From assembly GCA_011049295.1 (NCBI GenBank), contig DSCA01000060.1, forward strand, positions 1 to 6,056: a stretch of 6,056 bases of DNA, read 5' to 3'. A program made the position numbers and the translations under genes. The notes under the pieces are model-generated. The model had not been told where the DNA came from. It saw only the letters and a list, made by a program, of their open reading frames with translations, and did not search any database. Origin of the DNA: Thermoplasmatales archaeon (GTDB taxonomy: Archaea; Thermoplasmatota; E2; UBA202; DSCA01). Shown here piece by piece: positions 1-5,945 of this stretch. Every line of letters begins with the position of its first letter. Positions within the stretch are counted from its first letter, which is position 1.

Positions 1-575
1 CTCTTGTACTGCTCGGTGCCCTGGCCCTCCTCCAGGACGAAGCGCTCCTGAACTATGGACATGTTCCAGGGGAACACAAACACCTTGGCCTTCAGCGTTT
101 TGTAGCCCTCTCCCGTGAACTGCAGCTCCTGCCTGCCGCTGGTGATGTTGGGGAACGAGAATCGCCCCTCGGCGTCGGTGACCGCCATCAGTTCCGGATG
201 GTCAGTCACGGTAACCGTCACCCCGGCCAATGCGGTTCCTTCTTCGTCCACCACCGTTCCCCGGAACTGGCTTTCCATGTGCACGCTGCCCACCACGTCC
301 AGGGAGAAAAACAGCACCCCGCTGATGACCACTCCCAGCAGAAAAATGATGATGAGCAGAAGCCCGGCCACCGGGGGTTTCATGGACCGGCTTTTCAGGC
401 GCACCGAAGGATGAATCAGGGGGGCCTCCTCCTCCCAGCTGTAGGGCTCGTCCACATTGACCTTGAACTGCACGCCGCACTGCGGGCAGGCCACTATCTG
501 CTCGCCGCGGGCCTCGTCGGGAACCTCTACCACCACCTTGTGATTGCAGTGGGGGCAGTGGGCCTTCCCCTTCAT
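1..575 (-). CDS. Zinc-ribbon, single-TM protein with external carboxypeptidase-regulatory-like domain (3' end outside window)
   Basis: The frame is open from the ATG at 575 to the left edge (191 codons plus 2 nt), so the C-terminus is missing. Seen in the protein: an N-terminal zinc ribbon with two CPxC knuckles (C7/C10 and C30/C33); an acidic patch, then a basic stretch at 59-66 (RLKSRSMK); one hydrophobic helix at about 69-91; and from about 104 to 181 a beta-sandwich of the carboxypeptidase-regulatory-like type (RGTVVDEEGTALAGVTVTV, then TDAEGRFSFPNI and GYKTL). The basic residues before the helix predict the zinc ribbon in the cytoplasm and the sandwich outside. The start is supported by a TATA box centred about 27 nt upstream, which implies a leaderless message, and no upstream in-frame ATG was seen. 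Zinc-ribbon plus TM proteins are common in euryarchaea and mostly uncharacterised. A sensory or surface-binding role is a guess, and I do not recognise a named gene. Confidence 0.85.
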   Translation of the reverse strand, partial: MKGKAHCPHCNHKVVVEVPDEARGEQIVACPQCGVQFKVNVDEPYSWEEEAPLIHPSVRLKSRSMKPPVAGLLLIIIFLLGVVISGVLFFSLDVVGSVHMESQFRGTVVDEEGTALAGVTVTVTDHPELMAVTDAEGRFSFPNITSGRQELQFTGEGYKTLKAKVFVFPWNMSIVQERFVLEEGQGTEQYK

Positions 576-597
576 GTGCTGTACAATGAGCGGGGAT

Positions 598-606
598 TAT
601 TTAATA
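598..606 (-). promoter_or_regulatory. TATA box of the zinc-ribbon membrane protein gene
   Basis: On the minus strand this reads TATTAAATA, preceded by CACAATAC, a plausible BRE (TFB recognition element). Its centre is 27 nt upstream of the ATG at 575, so transcription would begin at or next to the start codon. No SD lies between them, which fits leaderless translation. The same core, followed by a C-rich stretch, recurs upstream of nadA. The plus strand here reads TATTTAATA, so the site could also serve the divergent operon, but that would give it a leader of roughly 60 nt. Confidence 0.65.
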
Positions 607-659
607 GTATTGTGAGCGCCCGCTCCATGAGCACCTCTGGGGCACGAAGGAGGAAAGGG

Positions 660-667
660 TTATTATC
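660..667 (+). promoter_or_regulatory. Probable TATA-like element of the epimerase-peptidase operon
   Basis: TTATTATC follows a purine-rich run (GAAGGAGGAAAGGG) that could act as a BRE. Its centre lies about 25 nt before the ATG at 688, close to the spacing expected for a leaderless transcript but slightly short. The AAGGAGG at about 647-653 resembles a strong SD but lies roughly 34 nt from the ATG, too far for normal use, and no in-frame start codon lies nearer. The alternative promoter is the TATA at 598-606 read in the plus direction. Confidence 0.4.
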
Positions 668-687
668 TCCAGCGGGTATCATGGCCC

Positions 688-1758
688 ATGCGCATAGTTT
701 CCCTCCGGGCCATACCGGTGGAGCTGACCCTCAAGGAGCCCTTCACCATCACCCATGAGACGGTGGACACGGCGGTCAACGTGTTCATCAGGCTGGAGAC
801 CGACCAGGGCATCGTGGGGTGGGGATGTGCCACCCCGGACAGCGTCACCCAGGAGACGGAAGCCAGCGTGCTGAAGGCCTGCCGTGGCCCCTTTCGGGAC
901 CTGCTTGTGGACAGGGACCCCATCCGCATTAACCTGTTGAATGACGTCATCGAGCAACAACTGCCGGAGAATCAGTCTGCCAAGGCCGGAGTGAACATGG
1001 CCCTCTATGACCTTCTGGGGAAGGCCGCAGGTCTGCCTCTGTACCGGCTGCTGGGCGGTTACCGGGACCGCATAGAAACCTCGGTGACCGTGGGGCTGAA
1101 CCCGGTGGACGTAATGGTGGCCAGAGCCAGGGAGATTGTGGCCCGGGGATTCACCTGCCTCAAGATTAAATGTGGGATGGACCCCCATCAGGACATCGAG
1201 GCGGTGCAGGCCATCCGGGGGGAGGTGGGACCGGCCGTTAAGATACGCCTGGATGCCAACGAGGGCTACACTGTGGAGCAGGCCCTGCAGGTGATCCAGA
1301 CCCTGGAGGCCCTGGGCGCCGACATCGAGCTGCTGGAGCAGCCCACCCCGGCCCGGTATCTGTATGCCCTGAAGGAGGTAACCGCCCAGTGTCCGGTTCC
1401 CATCATGGCAGATGAAACCGTCCTCACCTTCAGCGACAGCCTGAAGGCCATAAAACTGCAGATTGCCGACCTGATCAACATAAAGCTGATGAAAATCGGA
1501 GGCATCACCAATGCCCTGAAGGCAAATCTGGCCGCCGAGCTGGCCGAGATACCCGTTATGGTGGGGTGCATGAACGAATCCATGGGTGCCATGGCGGCCG
1601 GGGTTCACTTTGCCTGTGCCTTCAAAAACGTGGCCTACGCCGACCTGGATTCCGCCCTGGATTTCACCGACGACGTGGTGACCGGCGGCGCCCGATATGA
1701 AAACGGCTGCGTGGTCCCCGTGGAAAAACCCGGCCTGGGCATAGAGGTGAAACTGTAG
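688..1758 (+). CDS. Dipeptide epimerase, enolase superfamily (L-Ala-D/L-Glu epimerase-like)
   Basis: This 356-aa cytoplasmic protein has the usual length and layout of the muconate-lactonizing subgroup: a capping domain at about 1-125, then a TIM barrel. Visible catalytic features are the K-x-K acid/base pair (K159, K161, in CLKIKCG), the Mg ligands D189 (LDAN), E217 (LLEQP) and D242 (MADE), and the opposite-face lysine K266 (INIKLMKIGG). The D-x-D pair D319/D321 (ADLDSAL) binds the substrate amino group in known dipeptide epimerases and separates them from muconate and o-succinylbenzoate enzymes. The family inverts the C-terminal residue of a dipeptide through a Mg-stabilised enolate. The position matching Arg24 of the Bacillus enzyme, which contacts the Glu side chain, appears to be E24 here, so the substrate may not be Ala-Glu. 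The ATG at 688 is the first in-frame start; the ATG at 681 is in another frame. It is the first gene of an operon with the M14 peptidase. Confidence 0.9.
   Translation: MRIVSLRAIPVELTLKEPFTITHETVDTAVNVFIRLETDQGIVGWGCATPDSVTQETEASVLKACRGPFRDLLVDRDPIRINLLNDVIEQQLPENQSAKAGVNMALYDLLGKAAGLPLYRLLGGYRDRIETSVTVGLNPVDVMVARAREIVARGFTCLKIKCGMDPHQDIEAVQAIRGEVGPAVKIRLDANEGYTVEQALQVIQTLEALGADIELLEQPTPARYLYALKEVTAQCPVPIMADETVLTFSDSLKAIKLQIADLINIKLMKIGGITNALKANLAAELAEIPVMVGCMNESMGAMAAGVHFACAFKNVAYADLDSALDFTDDVVTGGARYENGCVVPVEKPGLGIEVKL
1744..1750 (+). promoter_or_regulatory. Ribosome binding site for the M14 peptidase gene
   Basis: GAGGTGA lies inside the last codons of the epimerase gene, 8 nt before the ATG at 1759. 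It matches the anti-SD at the 3' end of archaeal 16S rRNA. With the stop TAG touching the next ATG, it points to coupled translation of the two genes and settles the peptidase start. Confidence 0.75.
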
Positions 1759-3141
1759 ATGCCTGCTGCACGCTTTCCCATACTCCAGGATATTCCCTCC
1801 TACAGTCGGTTTTTGACGGTAAGCGAAGTGGACACCCTGCTGCAATCCATACGTGACCTCCCCGGCGTCCATACCCACGCTATAGGGCGCACCGTAAACG
1901 GGGAGGATCTGCTCATGCTGGAGGTAGGCTCCGGGGACCGGACGGCCCTGGTTATCGGGGTGCCCCACAGCGACGAGCCCCTGGGGAGCCTCCTGACCAC
2001 CTATTTTGTGCGGTGGCTGGCCACCCATCCCCAGGCGAACCATTTTGGCTGGCGGTGGCTGGTCATTCCCATACTGGAGTGGCGGGGCATGCGTCTCAAC
2101 GAGGGATGGTTTAACCGGCCCGATTCGCTGGCTGCTGTGGCCAAGGCCTCCTTTCGGGAGCCCACGGAGGAGCAATACGAATGGACCTTTCCGGCCTCCT
2201 ATGAGGACTACCAGTGGACCCGGTCGCGTCCCGAAACTCTGGCCGTTAAGCGGGTGCTGGAGCGGGAAAAGCCGGCCCTGCTGTGCGGTCTTCACCACAG
2301 CGGCTTTACCAATGCCTACTACTATTTCAGCCACCATTTTCCGGAGGTCTATGGGCCGCTGAGAAAGTTTGTGGCCCCGCTGCGGATACCCCTCTCCGAT
2401 ACGTCTCCCGACGTGCCCTTTGGTAGAATGCTGCACCCCGGCTTTTATCAGATGTACGGGCTGAAGGATTATCTGGACTACTATGCCACCACCAGCCCGG
2501 CCCTCATCAAAACCATCCAGCGGGGGGCATGCAGCGACGAGTGGTACCAGAAAGAAATCGGCAGCGGCTTCAGCTTCAACTGCGAGGTTCCCATGTACCT
2601 GTCGCTGCTGATGCAGGACAAAAATCCCTCCTCTGCCAACCACCAGAAGATGCAGGAGGCACGATACAAAACAAAGATGGCCCGGGCCCGATATGCCAAG
2701 CGGATTCTTAACCGGCTGGCCGGGCACGCGGACCTGGCGGATGGCATGCTCTACGAGATGGCCAAAAAACATCTGGACAGCGAGTGGAGATATCTGGAGC
2801 ACGAGAAGGAGCTGCTGACCGCCCCTCCGAAAAAGGAGGGAAAACTCACCAGGGGCGAGGTGCTGGAAGGCGAGCTCCTGGCCGATTTGTCCGACCTGTT
2901 TCTCCTCGGGCACCTGTGGCGGGTGGCAGAAAGCATCTGCATCAAGGGAGGCATGGGGTCCCTGTGCCGCGTCATGGACTCCGTTAACCTGGAGATAATC
3001 TCTCTGGCCAAAAGCGTTCAGAAAAGAGGACAGTTCTACCAGGTTCCGCTGCGCACGGCGGTGAAGATGCAGCTGGGGAGCCTGCTCATCATCGCCGAGG
3101 CCCTCCGCACCAAAAGCGACCCGGAGTTCCTCTCCCTGTAG
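1759..3141 (+). CDS. M14-family zinc metallopeptidase, cytoplasmic, with helical C-terminal extension
   Basis: This 460-aa protein has no signal peptide or membrane segment. The M14 fold signature runs through about residues 25-290: the HxxE zinc motif H70-S-D-E73 (GVPHSDEP), the third zinc histidine at H179 or H180 (CGLHHSGF), and the catalytic glutamate E276 (FNCEVPMY). Family members hydrolyse peptide or amide bonds at the C-terminal side of small substrates. Bacterial MpaA, an M14 enzyme, splits gamma-D-Glu-diaminopimelate and is encoded next to the epimerase gene ycjG. The direct abutment with a dipeptide epimerase here suggests a comparable supplier of dipeptides. Residues from about 290 to 460 are charged and predicted mostly helical, with no motif I recognise, and make the protein much longer than MpaA (about 240 aa). 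An amidase or deacylase of the aspartoacylase type is a possible alternative. The exact substrate is not readable from the sequence. Confidence 0.8.
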   Translation: MPAARFPILQDIPSYSRFLTVSEVDTLLQSIRDLPGVHTHAIGRTVNGEDLLMLEVGSGDRTALVIGVPHSDEPLGSLLTTYFVRWLATHPQANHFGWRWLVIPILEWRGMRLNEGWFNRPDSLAAVAKASFREPTEEQYEWTFPASYEDYQWTRSRPETLAVKRVLEREKPALLCGLHHSGFTNAYYYFSHHFPEVYGPLRKFVAPLRIPLSDTSPDVPFGRMLHPGFYQMYGLKDYLDYYATTSPALIKTIQRGACSDEWYQKEIGSGFSFNCEVPMYLSLLMQDKNPSSANHQKMQEARYKTKMARARYAKRILNRLAGHADLADGMLYEMAKKHLDSEWRYLEHEKELLTAPPKKEGKLTRGEVLEGELLADLSDLFLLGHLWRVAESICIKGGMGSLCRVMDSVNLEIISLAKSVQKRGQFYQVPLRTAVKMQLGSLLIIAEALRTKSDPEFLSL

Positions 3142-3154
3142 CCAGGCCCTCTGC

Positions 3155-4051
3155 CTACCGCCCAATCTCCATCATGCGCTCCAGGGGTCTGCGCGCCTGC
3201 TCCATGACCTCTGGGTCCAGGCAGACCTCGGGCTGCATGCTCTCCAGGGCGGCTGCCACCTTCTGCAGGGTGATTTTTTTCATGGTGGGGCACACCGCCT
3301 GCTCCACCACGTAAAAGTGCTTGTCAGGCATTTCTTTTTTCATGCGGTAGGCCAGCTCCTTTTCGGTGGCCACGATGAATTCCCACCCCTCGGATTGCTG
3401 GGCATACCTGAGCATGCCGGTGGTGGAGGCCACCCTGTCCGCCAGGTCGATGACCTCCGGCGAGCATTCGGGGTGGGCCAGCACCTGGGCTTCCGGGTGC
3501 TGCTGCTGGAGACGTTTGATGTCCTCGGTGGTGATGCCCTCGTGGGTGGGGCAGAAGCCGGGCCACAGGACCACCTCCTTGTCGGTGAAGCGCTGCACGT
3601 AGCGGCCCAGGTTGCTGTCGGGGACAAAGATGACGTCGTCGGGCATGCTCTCCACCACCTTGACCGCGTTGGCCGAGGTGCAGCAGATGTCGCTGACCGC
3701 CTTGACGGCTGCTGTAGTGTTGACGTAGCTGACCGCGTCCAGCCCCCTTTTTTCCTTAAAGCGGCGCAGCGACTCCGGGTCCACCATGGCCGCCATGGGG
3801 CACTTGGCTCCCGTATCGGGGTGGAGCACCGTCTTGTCCGGGTTGAGAATCTTGGCGCTCTCCGCCATGAAGTCCACCCCGCAGAACACGATGACCCGGG
3901 CGTCGGTGTCCATGGCCTGCCGGGCCAGTCCCAGGGAATCGCCCACGAAATCGGCGATGTCCTGTACCTCGGGGCGCTGGTAGTTGTGAGCCAGAATAAC
4001 GGCCTCCCGGTGATCCTTGAGTTTCTGTATGTTCTCTGTGGCGGGCTGCAT
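3155..4051 (-). CDS. nadA: Quinolinate synthase NadA
   Basis: This 298-aa cytoplasmic [4Fe-4S] enzyme condenses iminoaspartate with dihydroxyacetone phosphate to give quinolinate in de novo NAD synthesis. The three cluster cysteines characteristic of the family are present: C84 (GAKCPMA), C167 (GFCPTHEG) and C254 (AVCPTMKKI). Active-site landmarks are H21 and N23 (AHNYQ), Y109 (SYVNTT), and H193/E195 (AHPEC). Length and cysteine spacing match short archaeal and thermophile NadA proteins, and the gene looks intact. It converges on the peptidase gene with only 13 nt between the stop codons, and no obvious terminator is seen there. Upstream, 47 nt separate it from the C25 protease gene on the same strand; that gap carries its own TATA box, so it is probably transcribed independently and leaderless. 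No nadB, nadX or nadC partner is in the window. Confidence 0.96.
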   Translation of the reverse strand: MQPATENIQKLKDHREAVILAHNYQRPEVQDIADFVGDSLGLARQAMDTDARVIVFCGVDFMAESAKILNPDKTVLHPDTGAKCPMAAMVDPESLRRFKEKRGLDAVSYVNTTAAVKAVSDICCTSANAVKVVESMPDDVIFVPDSNLGRYVQRFTDKEVVLWPGFCPTHEGITTEDIKRLQQQHPEAQVLAHPECSPEVIDLADRVASTTGMLRYAQQSEGWEFIVATEKELAYRMKKEMPDKHFYVVEQAVCPTMKKITLQKVAAALESMQPEVCLDPEVMEQARRPLERMMEIGR

Positions 4052-4076
4052 GGTCTCGGGTGCTTATCGCCGGGGC

Positions 4077-4085
4077 TATTTAATA
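4077..4085 (-). promoter_or_regulatory. TATA box of nadA
   Basis: On the minus strand this reads TATTAAATA, identical to the core upstream of the gene at 1-575, preceded by CACAAAG and followed by a C-rich run. Its centre is 30 nt before the nadA ATG at 4051. That predicts a leader of only about 3 nt or none, and no SD is visible. The box lies just past the stop codon of the C25 gene. Confidence 0.65.
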
Positions 4086-4098
4086 CTTTGTGCTTCGG

Positions 4099-5895
4099 CT
4101 AGCGCGGGGTGGGGCTGGTGCCGTCGGCGATGGCCAGGGTGGGGTCTCCGAACAGGGCCATTTCCAGCAGTGTCTTGTAGTCCACCTCCTCCAGGTCAAA
4201 GGAGGTGGCATACTCCGCTATGGCGTCGCTCCACACCGGCCCCAGCACCTTGGTGGTGTACATTCCCTCGAAGAGGTTCACCTCCATCCAGCCGAACAGG
4301 CGGTCCGTCTCGCTGGTGCCGTAGCTGCCGTATCCGATGCCCGAGGCCCCGAAGCTGGCGATGCCCCCTCCCAGGGGCTTGCGCAGCGTGACCCAGGAGA
4401 TGCAGTCCGGGGTGGCGCTGAACTTGCTGCAGGAGCAGGCGTTGAACACCACGGCCGGCAGTTTCTTGAAGTTGAAGGTCCAGGTATAATCCACGTACAG
4501 GAATCCGGAGTAGGGAGAATAGAAGGTCTTTTGGGGGAGCCATACCTCGTCGTCGTTGGGGGCATGGGTGGCCCAGCTGAGGGGGCTGCCGTGCCCGGAG
4601 AAGTCCACGAAGTCCGCGCCCTGGTTTATGGCCCGGATGATGTTGCCCTTGGTGAGGTCGCCGGTGGAGGCCCACAGGCGGACGCTTTCATATCCGGGAA
4701 GGCGCTTCAGGACCTCCTCGTTGGCAAACTCTCCCTCGTTGACGTTTTCGCCGTCGCCGGGGAAGGTGTCACCCCCGATCTGGACGATGACGTTGGTCAT
4801 GGCGTTGCTCTCCTCGTAGGAGACTATTTTGCTGACCACCGTGCGCAGCTCGAAGGCATTGTTGCAGGGCAATCTCGCCACGTACACGTCGGGTATGATG
4901 TCGATGGCTGCCACGTCGTCTGGATATTCGGCGTATTTGCCGTCGCCGTCGGCATCCCAGGTGGAAAAACTGCCGTTGGCATCATAGACGTCCGCATAGT
5001 AGAGGTCGCTGGGGAATTTTTCTTCGTAGCGTCCGGAGGGAATCCAGGCATAGCGCACCGGGAACTGCTCCTCGCCCTCCACCCCTGCCCCCACCAGCAG
5101 CACGGAGGTGATACCCCACTGCTCGATGGCGTCCCGGATGTAGTATTTGATTGATTCCTGGATGTCCGTGCCCTGCTGGGGTATGTCGTCCAGGGTGACC
5201 ATGACGGTGTCCACGCCGTTGGCGTTTTTGTGGTCCACCAGGGTCTGCAGCTGCCCTGTATAGTCGGTGGGGGTCAAAATGAGCAGGTCGTATACATCGG
5301 GCAGGGTGAGGGGCTCGGCCGGTGCATAGGTGATGTCAAGGGTGGCCTGCGAGTAATACCGGATGGTGTTGGCCGCGGAATGATAGCGGGCCGGATACAA
5401 ATGCACGGAGAGGAAGGTGGCCCGCTGCCCGTTCCACAAGCCTGCCGCCGTGGAGTAGGAAAAACTCCGTTCGGGGTATTCCGCCTGCTGGTAGGCCACC
5501 GGTCGGGAGGCAGGACTGGTTTCTATCAGGGAGAGGAGATGCGCGCTGGGCGCCGGAGCCGGGAGGGCGGGCAGCGGATGGTTCTGCTCCCCTGCATAGG
5601 TGACGGTGACCCCGGAAACCCGGGTGCCGAAGGGCAGCGTGTAGGTCATGGTCACCACCGGCAACCGGGGAAGGTCGCCGCCCATGGTGTAGGAGGTAGC
5701 CTGGGCGCAGTCTATGACCGCGTAGCCGTCCCGCTGGTCCAGCGAGAGCGGGGAAAACTCCAGGGAATCAGAAAAGTGGCTGTCTGCCCGGTGGGCAGCC
5801 GGCCCGTCGTTTGTGTGGTGAGTCAGCAGGGGAACGCCGCCCATGCCGCTTACCAGTAAAAGTCCCAACAGTCCAAGGGTCACTATTTTTTTCAT
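4099..5895 (-). CDS. Secreted gingipain-like cysteine protease (peptidase family C25)
   Basis: A 598-aa exported endopeptidase. The start chosen is the ATG at 5895, not the in-frame ATG at 5922: it has GGAGGTT 5 nt upstream, it gives a clean signal peptide (MKK then hydrophobic residues at about 4-20), and the TATA box places transcription start downstream of 5922. Domain order: signal peptide; beta-rich propeptide-like region at about 40-190 (GGDLPRLPVV and TLPFGTRVSG are typical of C25 proproteins); C25 catalytic domain from about 200 (VYDLLILTPTDY) to the end. The catalytic pair is H435 (DFSGHGSP) and C487 (FNACSCS). A DxDxDG calcium-loop motif is at 314-319 (DADGDG), and IIPDVYVARLP at 333-343 is typical of the family. 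The chain ends soon after the LFGDPTL motif (581-587), with no membrane anchor or sorting domain, so the product is probably released. Arg/Lys specificity cannot be read from the sequence. Confidence 0.88.
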   Translation of the reverse strand: MKKIVTLGLLGLLLVSGMGGVPLLTHHTNDGPAAHRADSHFSDSLEFSPLSLDQRDGYAVIDCAQATSYTMGGDLPRLPVVTMTYTLPFGTRVSGVTVTYAGEQNHPLPALPAPAPSAHLLSLIETSPASRPVAYQQAEYPERSFSYSTAAGLWNGQRATFLSVHLYPARYHSAANTIRYYSQATLDITYAPAEPLTLPDVYDLLILTPTDYTGQLQTLVDHKNANGVDTVMVTLDDIPQQGTDIQESIKYYIRDAIEQWGITSVLLVGAGVEGEEQFPVRYAWIPSGRYEEKFPSDLYYADVYDANGSFSTWDADGDGKYAEYPDDVAAIDIIPDVYVARLPCNNAFELRTVVSKIVSYEESNAMTNVIVQIGGDTFPGDGENVNEGEFANEEVLKRLPGYESVRLWASTGDLTKGNIIRAINQGADFVDFSGHGSPLSWATHAPNDDEVWLPQKTFYSPYSGFLYVDYTWTFNFKKLPAVVFNACSCSKFSATPDCISWVTLRKPLGGGIASFGASGIGYGSYGTSETDRLFGWMEVNLFEGMYTTKVLGPVWSDAIAEYATSFDLEEVDYKTLLEMALFGDPTLAIADGTSPTPR

Positions 5896-5900
5896 GGTAG

Positions 5901-5907
5901 AACCTCC
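5901..5907 (-). promoter_or_regulatory. Ribosome binding site of the C25 protease gene
   Basis: GGAGGTT on the minus strand lies 5 nt before the ATG at 5895 and decides that start over the ATG at 5922. It forms one arm of the palindrome at 5902-5914. Confidence 0.75.
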
Positions 5908-5914
5908 GGGAGGT
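5902..5914. repeat. Perfect inverted repeat over the C25 SD and predicted transcription start
   Basis: The plus strand reads ACCTCC-G-GGAGGT, two 6-bp arms around one base. One arm is the SD of the protease gene; the other, ACCTCC, has the sequence of an anti-SD. The predicted transcription start, about 27 nt below the TATA box, falls near 5912, inside the repeat. It could be a regulator binding site or a short RNA fold (a 4-bp stem with a 5-nt loop) that masks the SD. It could also be chance in GC-rich DNA. Confidence 0.45.
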
Positions 5915-5934
5915 AAACCCATATCCGGTTGCGC

Positions 5935-5945
5935 TATAAAATATT
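5935..5945 (-). promoter_or_regulatory. TATA box of the C25 protease gene
   Basis: On the minus strand this reads AATATTTTATA. Its centre near 5939-5940 puts transcription start close to 5912, giving a leader of about 17 nt that holds the SD. This differs from the two leaderless genes in the window and excludes translation from 5922. Confidence 0.65.

Noticed and set aside
198..758. Plus-strand frame across the membrane-protein gene and the divergent promoter region, with an ATG at 681 just before the epimerase start
   Set aside because: The translation is His/Gly/Pro-rich without a domain. The ATG at 681 is out of frame with the epimerase and leads into a stop at 758.
3142..3154. Possible bidirectional terminator between the convergent peptidase and nadA genes
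   Set aside because: The 13 bases contain neither a stem-loop nor a T-run. T-rich runs on the plus strand near 3271-3280 and 3330-3340 lie inside nadA and could stop the operon transcript, but nothing distinguishes them from ordinary Lys codons of nadA.
679..3165. Very long open frame (828 codons) on the minus strand antisense to the epimerase and peptidase genes
   Set aside because: Its translation is rich in Gly, His, Gln and Leu with no domain, and it exactly mirrors two genes with clear catalytic motifs. In GC-rich DNA with biased third positions, the antisense frame often lacks stops.
4090..5154. 354-codon open frame on the plus strand opposite the C25 gene
   Set aside because: Low-complexity Gly/Val/Ala/His composition and no recognisable motif, while the opposite strand has the full C25 signature. 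The plus-strand frames at 3317-4102 (opposite nadA) and 5230-5859 (opposite C25) are rejected for the same reason.
3155..5895. nadA and the C25 gene as one operon
   Set aside because: They share a strand and are 47 nt apart, but a good TATA box at the right distance from the nadA ATG sits in the gap, and the functions are unrelated. Read-through remains possible.
5896..5922. In-frame upstream ATG at 5922 as start of the C25 protease (607 aa)
   Set aside because: It would put nine residues (MGLPPGGST) before a normal signal peptide, it has no SD, and it lies upstream of the transcription start predicted from the TATA box.
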